NCBI GenBank assembly: GCA_900323505.1
Contig: OOIN01000035.1
Location: 310,001-374,000 of the forward strand
Source: Ustilago trichophora
Taxonomy: Eukaryota; Basidiomycota; Ustilaginomycetes; Ustilaginales; Ustilaginaceae
Reading direction: 5' to 3'
DNA length: 64,000 nt
The number at the start of each line of letters is the position of its first letter. Position 1 is the stretch's first letter. Position numbers and translations under genes: made by a program. Shown here piece after piece: positions 1 through 11,587 of the stretch. Below the pieces are notes generated by a model. That model searched no databases, had not been told where the DNA came from, and worked only from the letters and a program-made list of their open reading frames with translations.

Positions 1-1845
1 AGCCAAGCCGTCGTCCGGTCAACTTCCACAGCTCTCCAAACCATATGCAGCCACCAACCTAATTCTGTTCTGAACACTTCTGTACTGTAGATGCATGCAG
101 CAGCATCTCGAAAGAGAAAAAAAAAAAAACTTTTGAGCTCTCGAACGCCATCAAGGTGGTAGAGGCAGGGCGCTACGGTGGAACAGCCCATGATCTCAGA
201 TCGGGTTCAGTGAAACACAGGTCGATCTGCTACCGGCCAATTTTGGAATTTACCGGCCGGTTTCAGTCGCCGGACGAAGCGGACCAACACCGCTCTTGGC
301 CCTCTCTCCATCAAGGACCATTCCGGAGCAAGCAAGACCCTAAGTTACCAGCTTTGAACCTTGAACAGCGGCTCTTTCCATCTCGGTCAACAGCACCCGG
401 TGTCTCCGGTCCTATACCACACCAAGCTAGCTAGCCTCTCCATACTGCATAGTGTGTATTCAGCCTTCAACAACAGAACAGAGCGAGAAACTTGCCGAAG
501 CTTGAACTGCAGAGCGTGACAAGCCTGAGCGCGCTGCTATTTGCACTCTAACATCGGGCGGGAAAATGGAAACATAGTTGGTGTGGTCCTCCAATCTTTC
601 CGACATTGCAACCTCTGTGCCTCGCTGCACGAGCTTGCCGCGACTACAAGGCTGCAGCCAAACAAGGATATCAGATATCAAGGTCGGAAAGCTCGGATAC
701 GGTGATGACGGAAAGAGGTGTTCTGCGTCACACTGCAGTGACCCGCCCGACGAGACTGGGTTGTCAGATCCACACGACGATGCGGGGAGAGGGCAAAAGA
801 GGAAAGCTCGTGAAAGTGCCAAGTCAGTCAAATCGGGTCGTCGTCATGAACCCTTTTGGTAGCCAATTGATGCCCGATCGTTTGGGCATGAGACTTGTTG
901 CAATCCTAACCCTCCATGCTGTCACTCATCGATCGACCTGACAGCAAGATGAATTGACGGATATGTGAACGTAGAGCGAGCTCAGATCCTCGTCACTCGT
1001 CACATCAGAGAGAGAGAGAAAAGCGAACGACAAGTTGAAACCAAAGAGCATCGAAGAACCGCCATCCAGACGCACACAGTCATGGAACTGTAGTTGCTGA
1101 TGTAGCAAATGATGCAACACCGGCATGGTTCGGAACCAGTCACAAATATCGAATCAAGTGTGAACAGCGGTAAGGCAAGAGCGAGGAGCAGCAGTAACGA
1201 TGCTGGTCGCTCGCGAGCCAGAAATAGTTGGTTCTTCGATGGTCGCAAGCAAGCATCGAAGCAGAGGTGCCGGATCGGCGTCGGCGCCTTTCAGCGCCCG
1301 GGACATGATCACTTGACAGTAACCGGCAGAAGCTAAGGAGGAGCGTGACACTCAGCGTCACAACTCAGATGGCCAAGCGCTCAACCCTCGCCTCGCCTTT
1401 GCCTTAAGTTAGTGTGTGTCAAACGCTTGTGACGCCAACGACTGAACCGGAGTGAGACCTCTTTGAGTGTTGTGAACGTTACACTGTATGTTTGATTGAG
1501 TCACTCACTCACCCACCTTGCTCCTGCTCTTGCCCTTGCTTTTCCAAGAAAATTGCCCTCGGGGCCCCTCCGCCTTTTGTGTGTGTGGAAAATGAGTGGG
1601 TGTTGGAGAGCGCAACCAAAGCGAGAAAAAGCGAGAAAAGCGGGGAGAACCAACGAAAGACACGCTCGTCTGCCTGCTTTTGCTTTTTCTGTTTTGCACT
1701 CTCTGCTTCTCCACCTTTTACTGAAGCCGAATTCAGCCGGGCCAGCGGTCACTGCAGCTAACCGTAGTCCGAGAAAGAGACAGCGCCCTTCTTTGATTTT
1801 CAAGAGCGGACACAGCGGCCAAGTGTCGGACGGCTCTGTGCTTTG

Positions 1846-1872
<27 letters not shown>
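1846..1872. repeat. CT microsatellite
   Basis: Uninterrupted CT/TC dinucleotide tract in the pyrimidine-rich DNA upstream of the succinate/fumarate carrier gene. Confidence 0.9.
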
Positions 1873-1876
<4 letters not shown>

Positions 1877-2200
1877 CAGCATCGGTCAATCCTCCCTTAG
1901 TGTCCCAGGTCCGCTAAACAAGCTTCGCCGGCTTCTATCCTTCGACTGTCTCTTGCCCTTTAAAGGTGTCCTTCCCCTTCTTGTTGACTCTTCCCGGTCT
2001 CGCGACTTTTTCCTCCCCCTTCTTGCTCTTCCTCGACTTTGCTCGTCGTCTCTTGTTCTTCCTTTAACCCCTTCCATCTGCACGCCATCGAAACCCTCTT
2101 CAAGCAATTGAGAGCGCACTAGATCTACTCTGAACGTATCGATCGCATTCGCACCAAGCATACACTCTTCCCAAAAACCACATCCAGCGATCCAGCGTGG

Positions 2201-2202
<2 letters not shown>

Positions 2203-2240
<38 letters not shown>
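2203..2240. repeat. CA microsatellite in the SFC1 leader
   Basis: About 19 CA units end 24 bases before the carrier start codon and are followed by a short CT tract. The tract is probably within the transcribed leader. Confidence 0.9.
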
Positions 2241-2242
<2 letters not shown>

Positions 2243-2264
2243 CTCTCTCTCTCTCACAAACAAA

Positions 2265-3347
2265 ATGGCCAAGTCAGAAGTTAACAACAAGCCCAAGGTG
2301 GCACCTTCCACTCACCTGATCGCCGGTGGTATCGCAGGTTTTGCGGAAGCATGTACCTGTCATCGTAAGTATCTTGCTCCAATTGCATTTCAGCTCTTGA
2401 ATCGCAGACACAGTGCATCGAACCAAGAGTTGACAGTGACTCTTCTGTAATGTTTTTCCTTCCCTTACTCTCTCGCAGCCCTTGACACCATCAAGGTGCG
2501 AATGCAGCTTTCGCGTAGAGGAAAGAAGGCCGGTGAGAAGCCTCGAGGTTTCATCGCCACAGGTGCTCACATTATCAAGCGCGAGACTCCTCTCGGTCTG
2601 TACAAGGGTCTCGGTGCGGTTGTAGCTGGTATCGTGCCCAAGATGGCGATTCGATTCATGAGTTTCGAGCAGTACAAGGCAGCTCTTGCGGACAAGACGA
2701 CGGGCAAGACATCGTCACAGGGAATTTTCCTTGCAGGTCTCGGTGCCGGTACCACAGAAGCTGTGGCTGTCGTCAACCCAATGGAGGTGGTCAAGATTCG
2801 TCTGCAAGCACAGCAGCACTCGCTCGCCGACCCTCTGGAAGTGCCTCGATACCGCAACGCCGCGCACGCTCTGTACACCATTATTCGCGAGGAAGGATTC
2901 ATGACGCTGTACCGTGGTGTGGCGCTGACAGCTGCACGACAGGCCACCAACCAGGCTGCCAACTTTACGGCCTACCAGGAACTCAAGGGTGCGGCACAGC
3001 GCTACCACGGAACCACGGAACTGCCTTCGTACGAGACTGCGGTGATTGGTCTGATCTCGGGTGCACTTGGACCTTTCTCGAACGCTCCGATTGACACGAT
3101 CAAGACGCGTATCCAGCGAGCATCGAGGGTGGAAGGTGAGACGGCCATCAGCCGTGTGGTCAAGGTGGCCAAGGACATGTTTGCTCAGGAAGGAGCCAGC
3201 GCTTTCTGGAAGGGCATCACTCCACGAGTTGCACGTGTGGCTCCTGGTCAGGCTGTCGTCTTCACGATTTACGAAAAGGTCAAGGGATACATCGAGGCTG
3301 CCAAGACGGGCGAGTTCAGCCTGGGCGACACTCGATCCGACGAGTAA
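2265..3347 (+). CDS. SFC1: mitochondrial succinate/fumarate antiporter
   Basis: Mitochondrial carrier family protein, closest by eye to yeast Sfc1/Acr1, which exchanges cytosolic succinate for mitochondrial fumarate and so links the glyoxylate cycle to gluconeogenesis on C2 carbon. Two exons are read: 2265-2364 and 2479-3347, with a GTAAGT donor and a CGCAG acceptor. The join restores the first carrier signature, PLDTIK, split across the junction. The spliced protein is 322 residues, the usual Sfc1 length. The three expected repeats carry PLDTIK, PMEVVK and PIDTIK, and the second half contains the RQATNQAANF stretch typical of this subfamily. The start has a good context (AACAAAATGG). The gene stands alone. 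Other dicarboxylate or tricarboxylate carriers are the alternative, but the motif set favours Sfc1. Confidence 0.9.
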
Positions 3348-4168
3348 AGACTCAGCCACCCAAAAAGGACGCCTCGCTCGCATTCTGTTCTCCTATGCGT
3401 ATCCTAACGGGATCTGCATTCATCTTGTTTTAATCGCAATGCTTTCTATGGATCTGTATTGTCTTGAGAGCATGAGATGGCAAAGAGTGGGGGTTTGCGA
3501 AAGGGATGAATTTTCCTCCGCCCAGACGTTCAGCGTGAAAGCCGAATGCGGGGTCGATTTTTTTCATCGCCCGATAGTGGGATGCCGATCTGAGATACCA
3601 AAGATATCGGGAAGCTTTTGGCTCGATGCGATGGCTCGCTTGGTCGCTTGTTGTCCATTCTCCCTCGCCTTGAGGGACTACAGCCGACATGTAGAGCCTT
3701 GCATAGTCGGCTCGTAAGCTGTTGTGATTACTTACAGCGTAGCCTCAGAGAGAAGAAAAGGAGAAAGAGGGCAGTTGCTCTGAAACCTGTCAACTCGAAA
3801 ATAGATTTTTGGAATCAAGTGCGTGTGTGCGTGTGTGCGTGTGTGTGCGTGCCGTGTGCCACACGCAACTACACACGCACGTACGCTCTTTTACGTATAC
3901 ACTCTTTCAAGTAAGTGTTTCTTCTTCTGTCCCTCTCACGCTGGTTCAATGCTCATGATATGTGGACATCAACTATCTGGTCGACCACACAAGAGCAGAA
4001 CAGGAGTGAGCGCCAGAAACAAAAAAAAAAGAAGAAAAGACAGAGTAGTGTGAATCTGGATTTCGCCGTTGTTGCATCTTGTCTGCGAAAGTGTGTGATA
4101 CTGTACTGTATTTGGCTCGCACGGGCAACTGACGGTGGATGGGCACGGCGCCTTGATTTCCAGAAATC

Positions 4169-4192
4169 AATTCCAATTCCAATTCCAATTCC
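4169..4192. repeat. AATTCC hexamer repeat
   Basis: Four direct copies of AATTCC in the intergenic DNA. Confidence 0.85.
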
Positions 4193-4284
4193 CCTGCCTC
4201 GGCCCGCTCTCTGTTGAGTTTGGCTGGCTCGCTTGTGTTGCAGCTGGGTTTTGGCATTTGCTGTACAGTTGTGTTGTGTACAGA

Positions 4285-4319
4285 GTATGTACTGTACAGT
4301 ACTGTACTGTACTGTAGTA
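4285..4319. promoter_or_regulatory. dense ACTGT/ACAGT palindrome cluster
   Basis: Overlapping ACTGTACAGT and CAGTACTG palindromes followed by further ACTGT repeats, about 610 bases before the four-RRM gene. The stretch can pair with itself. It belongs to a family of similar elements seen in other intergenic regions of the window. A regulatory role is inference. Confidence 0.4.
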
Positions 4320-4613
4320 CTTAGTGTACACGCTGTTGACTGCGCCCTTTGCAACACCATTTCCAACTCCATCTCCGATTCCGGCTTACACTCTTCCTTT
4401 CTTCCTTTCCGCAATCATCATCATCATCATCACCATCTTTACCTCTTGTTTTCTTTCGTCCCCCTTCTCCTTCTTCCATCTTTCTTTCCGCCTTTCAAAC
4501 CCTTCGGTAGCACATACTCTGCGTTGCTCTTCTTTTGGTCCACCTCTCGCTTCTTATCTGTCTCCAGCTTGGTTCGCTAGGCTGCTCGTGACGATTCTCT
4601 TTCACCTTTTCTC

Positions 4614-4634
4614 TTTTTTTTTTTTTTTTTTTTT
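4614..4634. repeat. poly-T run of 21
   Basis: Uninterrupted T homopolymer upstream of the four-RRM gene. It may exclude nucleosomes from the promoter. Its exact length may be uncertain in the assembly. Confidence 0.8.
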
Positions 4635-4921
4635 GCTCAGTCACTTTCAATTCGCACCTCTTGCTCTAGTGCCTTTTCACTGTCTGATCGTGTCTTTCGA
4701 CCTCTACCTCGCCCCACTCGCTACGAAGCAACGTCTTACGATAATTCGCGCTCGTCAAATTGGTCACCTTCGACACACACACACACTCTCTCCTCTAAAA
4801 AGGCACAGATCGACTTTTGGTCTCCCTCATTCGCGAGACCAACACTAGTGACGAATCAACTCTCATCACCATCTAGCCCTCTGCATAACCTTCATTTCTT
4901 CACGGTCCACTCTTGACCGCC

Positions 4922-7015
4922 ATGCACGAGGAGAACACTTTGCCTGCTCCCAACACCTTTGCCTCCAACGGCTTCTCCGCACCCAACCAGCCCAACCCCC
5001 CGACTGCGCCCGGCTACGCGCTCGACACCCTCGGTATGATGAAGCGCGCTCCATCTCAATCTTACGACGCTCACGCCAGCCTCGGTCACCTCGCCTCCAT
5101 CCCCAACGCCCAAATCCCAGACGCCGGTGCAAAGAAGGCGCGCTTTGTCTCGGAAGGCAACATTCCCAGCTTTGCACAGCAGATCCTCGTCAACTCGTCG
5201 GCCGGCGTTCTTGGCGCCTATCCTCCCACAGCTGGCGCATCGCCACACGCTCAGGCTGCTTTCCTCGCAAACGGTGCCGCACCACAAGCGCAGGGTCAGC
5301 CTTTTGCTGGCGTAGCCGCTCTTCAACCTCCCGGCAACGGCACCAACGGAACCCGCTCCTTTTCGGGCAACCTCGGCCACGCCGGCTTGCTCGGTGCACA
5401 GAATGGTCAAAACTTTGACGCTGCTGCTGGTTCAGCACCTTTCCTCATGTCCAACGGTGCCGCTTTGAATCCCGCCACCGCCATGTTCCCCAACTTTGCT
5501 GCCAACTTTGCCAACAACCCCGGCTTTGTCCCCAACGTCGGCGTCCTTTCGGCCATGCCCCGACAGGTCAACCCTCTCAATCGAACCGTCTACGTCGGCA
5601 ACCTCCCCGCCGACGCTTCGGTCGATGAACTGCTCAATCTCGTCAAATTTGGTCCCATCGAGAATGTTCGCATCTTGCCCGAAAAGAACTGCGCCTTCAT
5701 CTCGTTCCTCGATGGCTCCACCGCCACTGCCTTCCATGCCGACGCTTGTGTCAAGAAGGTCTCGCTTCACAACCAAGAGCTCAAGATCGGTTGGGGCAAA
5801 CCTTCCCAGTGCCACCCTGCTGTCCTGATGGCAGTGCAGCAGAACCAGGCCTCGCGAAACGTCTACGTCGGCCAGCTCGACGAGAGCGCTTCCGAGCAGT
5901 CGCTTCGAGACGACCTTTCTCGCTTCGGTCCCATTGACCAGGTCAAGATCGTGCGTGACAAGAACATTGGATTCATCCATTTCCTCTCGATCCAGACCGC
6001 CATCAAGGTGGTCGCCACCCTCCCCACCGAGCCAGCATGGGCAGGCAAGAGGGTGAGCTACGGCAAAGATCGATGTGCCTACGTGCCCAAGAGCCAACAA
6101 CAGAACCAGGCTCACAACAACCAGGCTGCTGCTATGGGTCTGGCTGCGGCGGCTTCACTCGGATACCCCACCGCCGCATTCGCCGGAGCCAACAATGCGC
6201 CTGACAACGGACGCTCGCCTGCCAGCTCAGTGTTTGGCCCTGCTGCCGCCATGATGGGTGCCAACGCTACTGCACTCGAGCAGCTCGGCAACCGCACCAT
6301 CTACCTTGGCAACATCCATCCCGAGACCACCACGGCCGAGATTTGCAACCACATTCGTGGAGGCATCTTGCAAAACATCCGCTTCATCCCCGAAAAGCAC
6401 ATTGCGTTTGTCACGTTTGTCGATCCCAACGCAGCGCTGGCGTTTTTCCACCTTGCATCGTATTCGGGCATCATGATCCACAATCGAAGGCTCAAGATTG
6501 GATGGGGCAAGCACTCTGGCCCACTGAGCCCCGCCATCCAGTTTGCGGTTCAGGCCGGAGGGTCGCGCAACGTCTACATTGGCAACATTGACGATCCCGA
6601 TCTGTTGACCGAAGACAAGATCCGCAACGACTTTTCACAATACGGCGAGATCGAAACGGTCAACAGTCTGCGCGAGAAGAATTGCGCGTTTGCGAACTTC
6701 ACCAACATCCAATCGGCCATCAAGTGCATTGAAGGGATGAAGAGTCACCCTGACTACCAGAATGTCAAGATCTCGTATGGCAAAGATCGATGCGGCAATC
6801 CACCACGTAGTCTGGGTAGCAACAATGGACCGAGTCAAGGAGGCGATGGCGCAAGAAAAGTGAGCGGATCGGTGTCGCCAAATGCATCGGCATCGATCAA
6901 CAACCAGGGAGACGAGACGATGGTGACGGCTCATGAGTCGGTTCAGGATCTGAGCTCGGTTGCAGGCGACGCGAGTACGGCGACAGCAGGGGGAGATGAC
7001 AAGTTGACCGAGTAG
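4922..7015 (+). CDS. MRN1: four-RRM RNA-binding protein, MRN1/Nrd1 type
   Basis: Single-exon protein of 697 residues. Four RNA-recognition motifs begin near residues 220 (NRTVYVGNL), 311 (SRNVYVGQL), 457 (NRTIYLGNI) and 548 (SRNVYIGNI). Each has an aromatic RNP1-like strand (CAFISF, IGFIHF, IAFVTF, CAFANF). After RRM1 and RRM3 comes the repeated phrase LKIGWGK, and after RRM2 and RRM4 comes SYGKDRC. This paired arrangement is that of fission yeast Nrd1 and budding yeast Mrn1, which bind mRNAs for differentiation, cell-wall and cytokinesis functions. The first 215 residues are Ala/Asn/Pro-rich and the tail is Ser/Gly-rich, both probably disordered. The open frame extends to a TTG at 4913, but the ATG at 4922 has a good context (GACCGCCATGC). 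An unusually long intergenic leader region precedes it. Confidence 0.85.
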   Translation: MHEENTLPAPNTFASNGFSAPNQPNPPTAPGYALDTLGMMKRAPSQSYDAHASLGHLASIPNAQIPDAGAKKARFVSEGNIPSFAQQILVNSSAGVLGAYPPTAGASPHAQAAFLANGAAPQAQGQPFAGVAALQPPGNGTNGTRSFSGNLGHAGLLGAQNGQNFDAAAGSAPFLMSNGAALNPATAMFPNFAANFANNPGFVPNVGVLSAMPRQVNPLNRTVYVGNLPADASVDELLNLVKFGPIENVRILPEKNCAFISFLDGSTATAFHADACVKKVSLHNQELKIGWGKPSQCHPAVLMAVQQNQASRNVYVGQLDESASEQSLRDDLSRFGPIDQVKIVRDKNIGFIHFLSIQTAIKVVATLPTEPAWAGKRVSYGKDRCAYVPKSQQQNQAHNNQAAAMGLAAAASLGYPTAAFAGANNAPDNGRSPASSVFGPAAAMMGANATALEQLGNRTIYLGNIHPETTTAEICNHIRGGILQNIRFIPEKHIAFVTFVDPNAALAFFHLASYSGIMIHNRRLKIGWGKHSGPLSPAIQFAVQAGGSRNVYIGNIDDPDLLTEDKIRNDFSQYGEIETVNSLREKNCAFANFTNIQSAIKCIEGMKSHPDYQNVKISYGKDRCGNPPRSLGSNNGPSQGGDGARKVSGSVSPNASASINNQGDETMVTAHESVQDLSSVAGDASTATAGGDDKLTE

Positions 7016-7740
7016 TGTTGGCTTGACCCACGCAGACCCACGCAGACCCACGCAAGATGGATAGGTTTGTTGCCAACGCCATGCTTGCTTGCTTGGATTG
7101 ATTAGAGCACCCTAACCTTCCTGGTACAAGCTAGACAGAGGTCTACTAGCAGCACGTTTGTTTGCTATCCCAACATGTCACTATTCGGTGAAATGCTATA
7201 TTGATCATACACGCAGCTGTTTTGTTTTGTTGTGGCAGTGGCAGTGGCAGTGGCGGTGAGTTTGTGATTTGTCGAGGGTACAAGAGCAAGTCTTGGCTGT
7301 CGTGTGAGTACAGAGTACTGTATGTCATGTTAAGCGTAGGCTTTGAAAAAAGGGGCGGCTATCGAAAGTCGCTTGACCTGCAGTGCCCTCCTTTCTCTTT
7401 TCTCCTTCTCTTTCTCGCACACACAGTAAACCTGGAAGAACGCTGTTCAAACTGAGACATTTCTTCTCTTGTTTTGAGAACTTGTGTGTTGGTGTTGTCA
7501 AGGTGTGTGTTTGAGTTTGGAGTTCGATGAGCTAGAGGTGTAAGTTGTCACGGCTCGAAGAAGAAGCCTGTGTACAGTTGGAAGAAGTGCAATCTTCTGA
7601 AAGCTTCTGAGTGCTACGTGGCCTTAGAGGGATACATTTTTGAAATGAGCTTTTGAACTGGTTTGTATTGAAAGAAAGAAAAAAGAAAAAGGCGACTCTA
7701 GAAGAAATTGATCGTCCAAGCCGTGGGCCTTCTCCCTCTC

Positions 7741-7752
7741 TACAGTACTGTA
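7741..7752. promoter_or_regulatory. TACAGTACTGTA palindrome
   Basis: Perfect 12-base palindrome about 940 bases before the transportin start. It is one member of the intergenic CAGTACTG family. Confidence 0.4.
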
Positions 7753-8071
7753 TCTTTTGTCGTCGACAGATCGGTGAAATCCATCGTATCGTACGAAGAA
7801 TCTAGGCTAAAAAAAATACAAATAAATTCCAAAAAAAAAAAAGGGTTCGAGCTACACAAGCAATCCGCTTTCCCCACCAACAGAAAACACACACACACAC
7901 ACACACGCTCGCACAACACAACTACAGTAATTCTCTTTGAAAGTCTGCTGAAATTGGGTTGGAATTTTTTTCTAATCTTCTCTCTCTCTCTGTCTCTCTC
8001 GGCAGGCTCCTTTCTGTTGCTTTCGACATTTCTTCTGATCGCACCCTCTTCCTCCTCCTCCTCCTCATCTT

Positions 8072-8072
<1 letters not shown>

Positions 8073-8118
<46 letters not shown>
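8073..8118. repeat. CA microsatellite
   Basis: About 23 CA units, preceded by CTC repeats and followed by a CT tract, in the region leading to the transportin gene. Confidence 0.9.
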
Positions 8119-8119
<1 letters not shown>

Positions 8120-8691
8120 TCTCTCTCTCTCACACACGTACCGCTTGGTCTTGTCTTTCATTCTTTTGAGCGGACCCTCCCACCTCGGTCCATCTCGGGG
8201 CTACTCTCTATCTCTCTCTCACATCTCACTTCAGCATCAACTACCTGCAACTGTCGACCTATCGATCGTCGACTCTCTTGGCTTCGTCGCAACATTCTTT
8301 TTTCCCCCCATTTGAGCAAGGGCGTGCACTTCATACCGGTTGAGATCGCTTCCTTTCATCACGCTCCTCAACACATACCAACGGCTAAGCGCTCCACAAC
8401 CATCCTAATTCGTTTGCTTAGCATTCGTCAACCTACCTAGCCTTTTCGCGTCATCGTTCAGCACATACCCCTCACCTCGTCATCTCCTAGCCACACCCTG
8501 CACAACCGAAAACAGTCTCGCTGTAAATACACCTGATCGTCTTGCTTGCTCTCTTGTCAACTTCTTCCGACGTACAAGACACGCAAGTTTCAGCTCGACC
8601 ATTACAGCTGGATTGTTTACAATCCTTGACAAATCGCCTCCGTAGCATCACACCTCACATCACATACATCACATACATCACATCGCCCACA

Positions 8692-8845
8692 ATGTCATCA
8701 AATTGGCAGCCCTCGCAAGAGGGCCTCGCAGAGTTGGTCCAGCTCTTTCGCGACTCCCAGAGCCCTCAGATGGATGTTCAGGAGAGAATCGCTCAGGTAC
8801 GTATGCTGCTACCGCCCCAAAACAGTCCGGTTTGATCTCTAATTT

Positions 8846-8876
<31 letters not shown>

Positions 8877-11587
8877 GCACATTGATACTCTGCTACTCTC
8901 AACTTTCACAGCGCCTCGACACTGTCAGCCAGATTCCAGACTATGCCAACTACTGCGTCTTCACCTTGACGTCTCTCACCACCGAGGACCTTGCAACCAG
9001 ATCAGTGGCAGGTCTCATCCTCAAGAACCACATTCTCTTCCACAACGACCTCATCTCTCCCGAATCCTTCGAGTATGTCAAGCAGGCCATCATCCCCGCC
9101 CTCAGCTTGCCCGAGGACATGCTCCGTCGCACAGCCACACAGGTCGTTTCCATGCTCATGACCATCCTCACCCCGCAAGGCTGGCCAGAAGGTCTTTCCA
9201 AGCTCGGCGAACTCATGGGCTCCCAAAACATCGACGAGGCAGAGGGCGCCTTTAGCTCGCTCGCAAAAATCTGCGAAGACATCCCTCGCGAACTCGAACT
9301 CTGCGAACTCAACGGCGTCAAACCCATCGACATTCTCATCCCCAAATTCATCGACGCCACCCAGCACGCCGATCCGCGCATCCGCATGCATGCGCTCAAC
9401 TGTCTCAACCAGTTTGTCCAGATCGGCTCCGCCGCCTTGCAAATCCACATCGACACCTTCCTCGCCGCCCTCTTCAAGCGCGCTAGCGACGAGAGCGCCA
9501 ACGTGCGCAGATACGTCTGTCAGGCTCTCGTCCTCATTCTCGGAGTCAGGCCGGATAAGCTTATCCCCGAGATGGACAACGTCGTCGAATACATGCTCTA
9601 CTCGACCCAGGACAAGGACGATGATGTCTCGTTGGAGGCTTGCGAGTTTTGGCTCCAGTTTGCCGAAGAACCTTCGCTCAAGGACAAGCTGCGCCCCTAT
9701 CTGTCCAAGGTCGCACCGGTGTTGCTCAAGGGAATGGTCTACAACGAGCTCGACTTGCTCATGCTCGGTGGAGATGAGGACGACGCTGCGGTACCGGATC
9801 GTGCCGAAGACATCAAGCCTCGACACTACGGAGGTGGTGCGCACAGGAACGAGCATCTCGACGACGCTGCCAATGGCGGCGCTTCGGGTACGGGCAAATC
9901 GCGCGCTGCCATCGAGGCCCAGGATGACGACGAGGACGATTTCGACGACGACGAGGAAGACGACGAGGACGACGATGGCATTTCGGATTGGAACCTTCGC
10001 AAGTGCTCCGCAGCCGCTCTCGACGTTATGGCGGTCAACTTTGGCGACGAGCTTCTCGAGATCCTTCTGCCTTACTTGAAGGAGAGACTATTCAGCGAAG
10101 ACTGGTTGCAGCGAGAATGCGGTATCCTTGCCCTCGGCGCCATTGCCGAAGGCTGCATTGCTGGGATCCAACCGCATCTCCCCACCTTGGTACCCTTCCT
10201 CATCAACAGCCTCAAAGACTCGAAACCACTCGTCCGCTCCATCACCTGCTGGACGCTTGGTCGATACTCTAGCTGGTGCGTTGCTGCCGAGACCCCCGAA
10301 CATCAGCAACAGTTTTTCGTCCCCGCCATGGAAGGTTTGCTCAACATGGTGCTCGACAACAACAAGCGTGTCCAGGAAGCAGGTTGCAGCGCCTTTGCAA
10401 CACTGGAGGAAGAGGCGGGTCGAAATCTGGAACCTTTCCTCGAACCGGTGCTCAAGACGCTCGTATTTGCATTTGACAAGTATCAGCAGAAGAACCTGCT
10501 CATCCTCTACGACGCTTTGGGTACACTCGCCGATTCGGTAGGGTCGGCATTGAATCGCCCCGAGTACGTCGAGATCGTCATGCCTCCATTGATCGCAAAG
10601 TGGCAAGGATTGCACGATACCGATCCGGATCTGATCCCCTTGCTCGAATGCATGTCATCGGTCACGATTGCCGTTGGGCCTGGATTCCTACCCTATTCGC
10701 CCCCCGTCTTCCAGCGCTGTGTCGGTATCGTTCACGACAACCTTGCCGCCGCCGAAGCCGAAGCGCAAAAACCCAGCTTGGATCAAGACGTTCCCGATCG
10801 TACCTTTATCATTGTCGCGCTCGACTTGCTCAGTGGTCTCACGCAAGGGCTCAACACTACGGTTCGCGATCTTGTGGCTGGATCTCAACCGTCTCTTCTA
10901 CCTCTTTTGGGGCATTGCATCACGAATGTGGAGGCGCCGGTTCGACAGTCTGCGTATGCGCTTTTGGGGGATTTGGCGATTTCGTGCTTTGACTTGTTGA
11001 AGCCGTTTTTGCCATCTTTGATGCCCGAGTTGATTCGACAGATTGAACCGGAGCCCAAGATGGAAAACGTTTCGGTATGCAACAATGCCGCTTGGGCTGC
11101 TGGAGAGATTGCGCTTCAATACGGACCTTCGGATCCAGAGCTTACCCAATGGGTTGCCGATCTCATTTCTCGATTGATCCCCGTTTTGCTGTCTACAAAA
11201 TCGGTCAAGTCGCTCTCGGAAAACGCAGCGGTAACCATCGGCCGTCTGGGTCTGGTTCAACCAACGCTGGTAGCTCCGCATCTCGAGATCTTTATCGAAT
11301 CTTGGTGCCAAGCTCTGTGGGATATCAAAGACAACGATGAAAAAGATTCGGCCTTCCGAGGTCTTTGCGAGATGATTCAGGTCAATCCAAACGGAGCAGC
11401 AAAGGGTTTCGTTTACTTTTGCAATGCCGTGGTAAGATGGTCGACACCAAGTGCAGAGTTGAACGAAATGTTCAGCAAGATCTTGACCGGTTTTAGAGAC
11501 ATGGCAGGGATGAAACAGTGGGAGGAACAGAAAGGTCAATTCCCACCGGTGATTGTGCAGAGGTTGGCGGATAGATACGGATTGTAG
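8692..11587 (+). CDS. KAP104: transportin (karyopherin beta-2) nuclear import receptor
   Basis: HEAT-repeat import receptor of the transportin-1/Kap104 family, which carries PY-NLS cargo such as RNA-binding proteins into the nucleus and is released by RanGTP. Exon 1 is 8692-8796 and exon 2 is 8912-11587. The 115-base intron (GTACGT to CACAG) is phase 0 and contains a CT microsatellite. The protein has 926 residues, close to family size. Exon 1 starts MSSNWQPSQEGLAELVQLF, a typical karyopherin beta-2 start. A highly acidic loop of Asp/Glu at about residues 370-390 ends in ISDWNLRKCSAAALD, the transportin H8 loop and following helix. The C-terminal half keeps family phrases such as NNAAWAAGEIA and ENAAVTIGRLG. 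The ATG at 8692 is the only start that includes exon 1. Confidence 0.93.

Larger units (their letters stand above)
1..2264. other. intergenic and upstream region, no gene recognised
   Basis: Only short, unrelated open frames without recognisable domains occur here. The stretch holds an A-run near 116-129, a TGTACTGTAG element at 81-90, a CT microsatellite at about 1846-1872 and a CA microsatellite at 2203-2240. The last 400 bases are pyrimidine-rich and probably serve as promoter and leader of the carrier gene that follows. Confidence 0.5.
3348..4921. other. intergenic region upstream of the four-RRM gene
   Basis: About 1.6 kb without a supported gene. It contains a GT-rich tract near 3820-3850, four AATTCC hexamers at 4169-4192, a dense cluster of ACTGT/ACAGT palindromes at 4261-4330, CAT repeats at about 4412-4432, a run of 21 T at 4614-4634 and long pyrimidine-rich stretches to the start codon. 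The right half is probably promoter and leader of the gene at 4922. Confidence 0.6.
7016..8691. other. intergenic region upstream of the transportin gene
   Basis: About 1.7 kb without a supported gene. Three CCCACGCAGA decamers lie at 7027-7054 just after the upstream stop codon, GGCAGT hexamers at about 7234-7257, TACAGTACTGTA at 7741-7752, CT tracts at about 7979-8000, and a long CA microsatellite at 8073-8118. The last 500 bases are pyrimidine-rich leader-like sequence. Confidence 0.6.

Noticed and set aside
460..831. Open frames of 90-140 codons in the first 2.2 kb on both strands
   Set aside because: They overlap one another in several frames, resemble no protein and lack the codon preference of the real genes.
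8692..11587. MRN1-like RNA-binding gene next to transportin as a functional pair
   Set aside because: Transportin does import RNA-binding proteins, but the genes are 1.7 kb apart with separate promoters and I see no evidence beyond adjacency.
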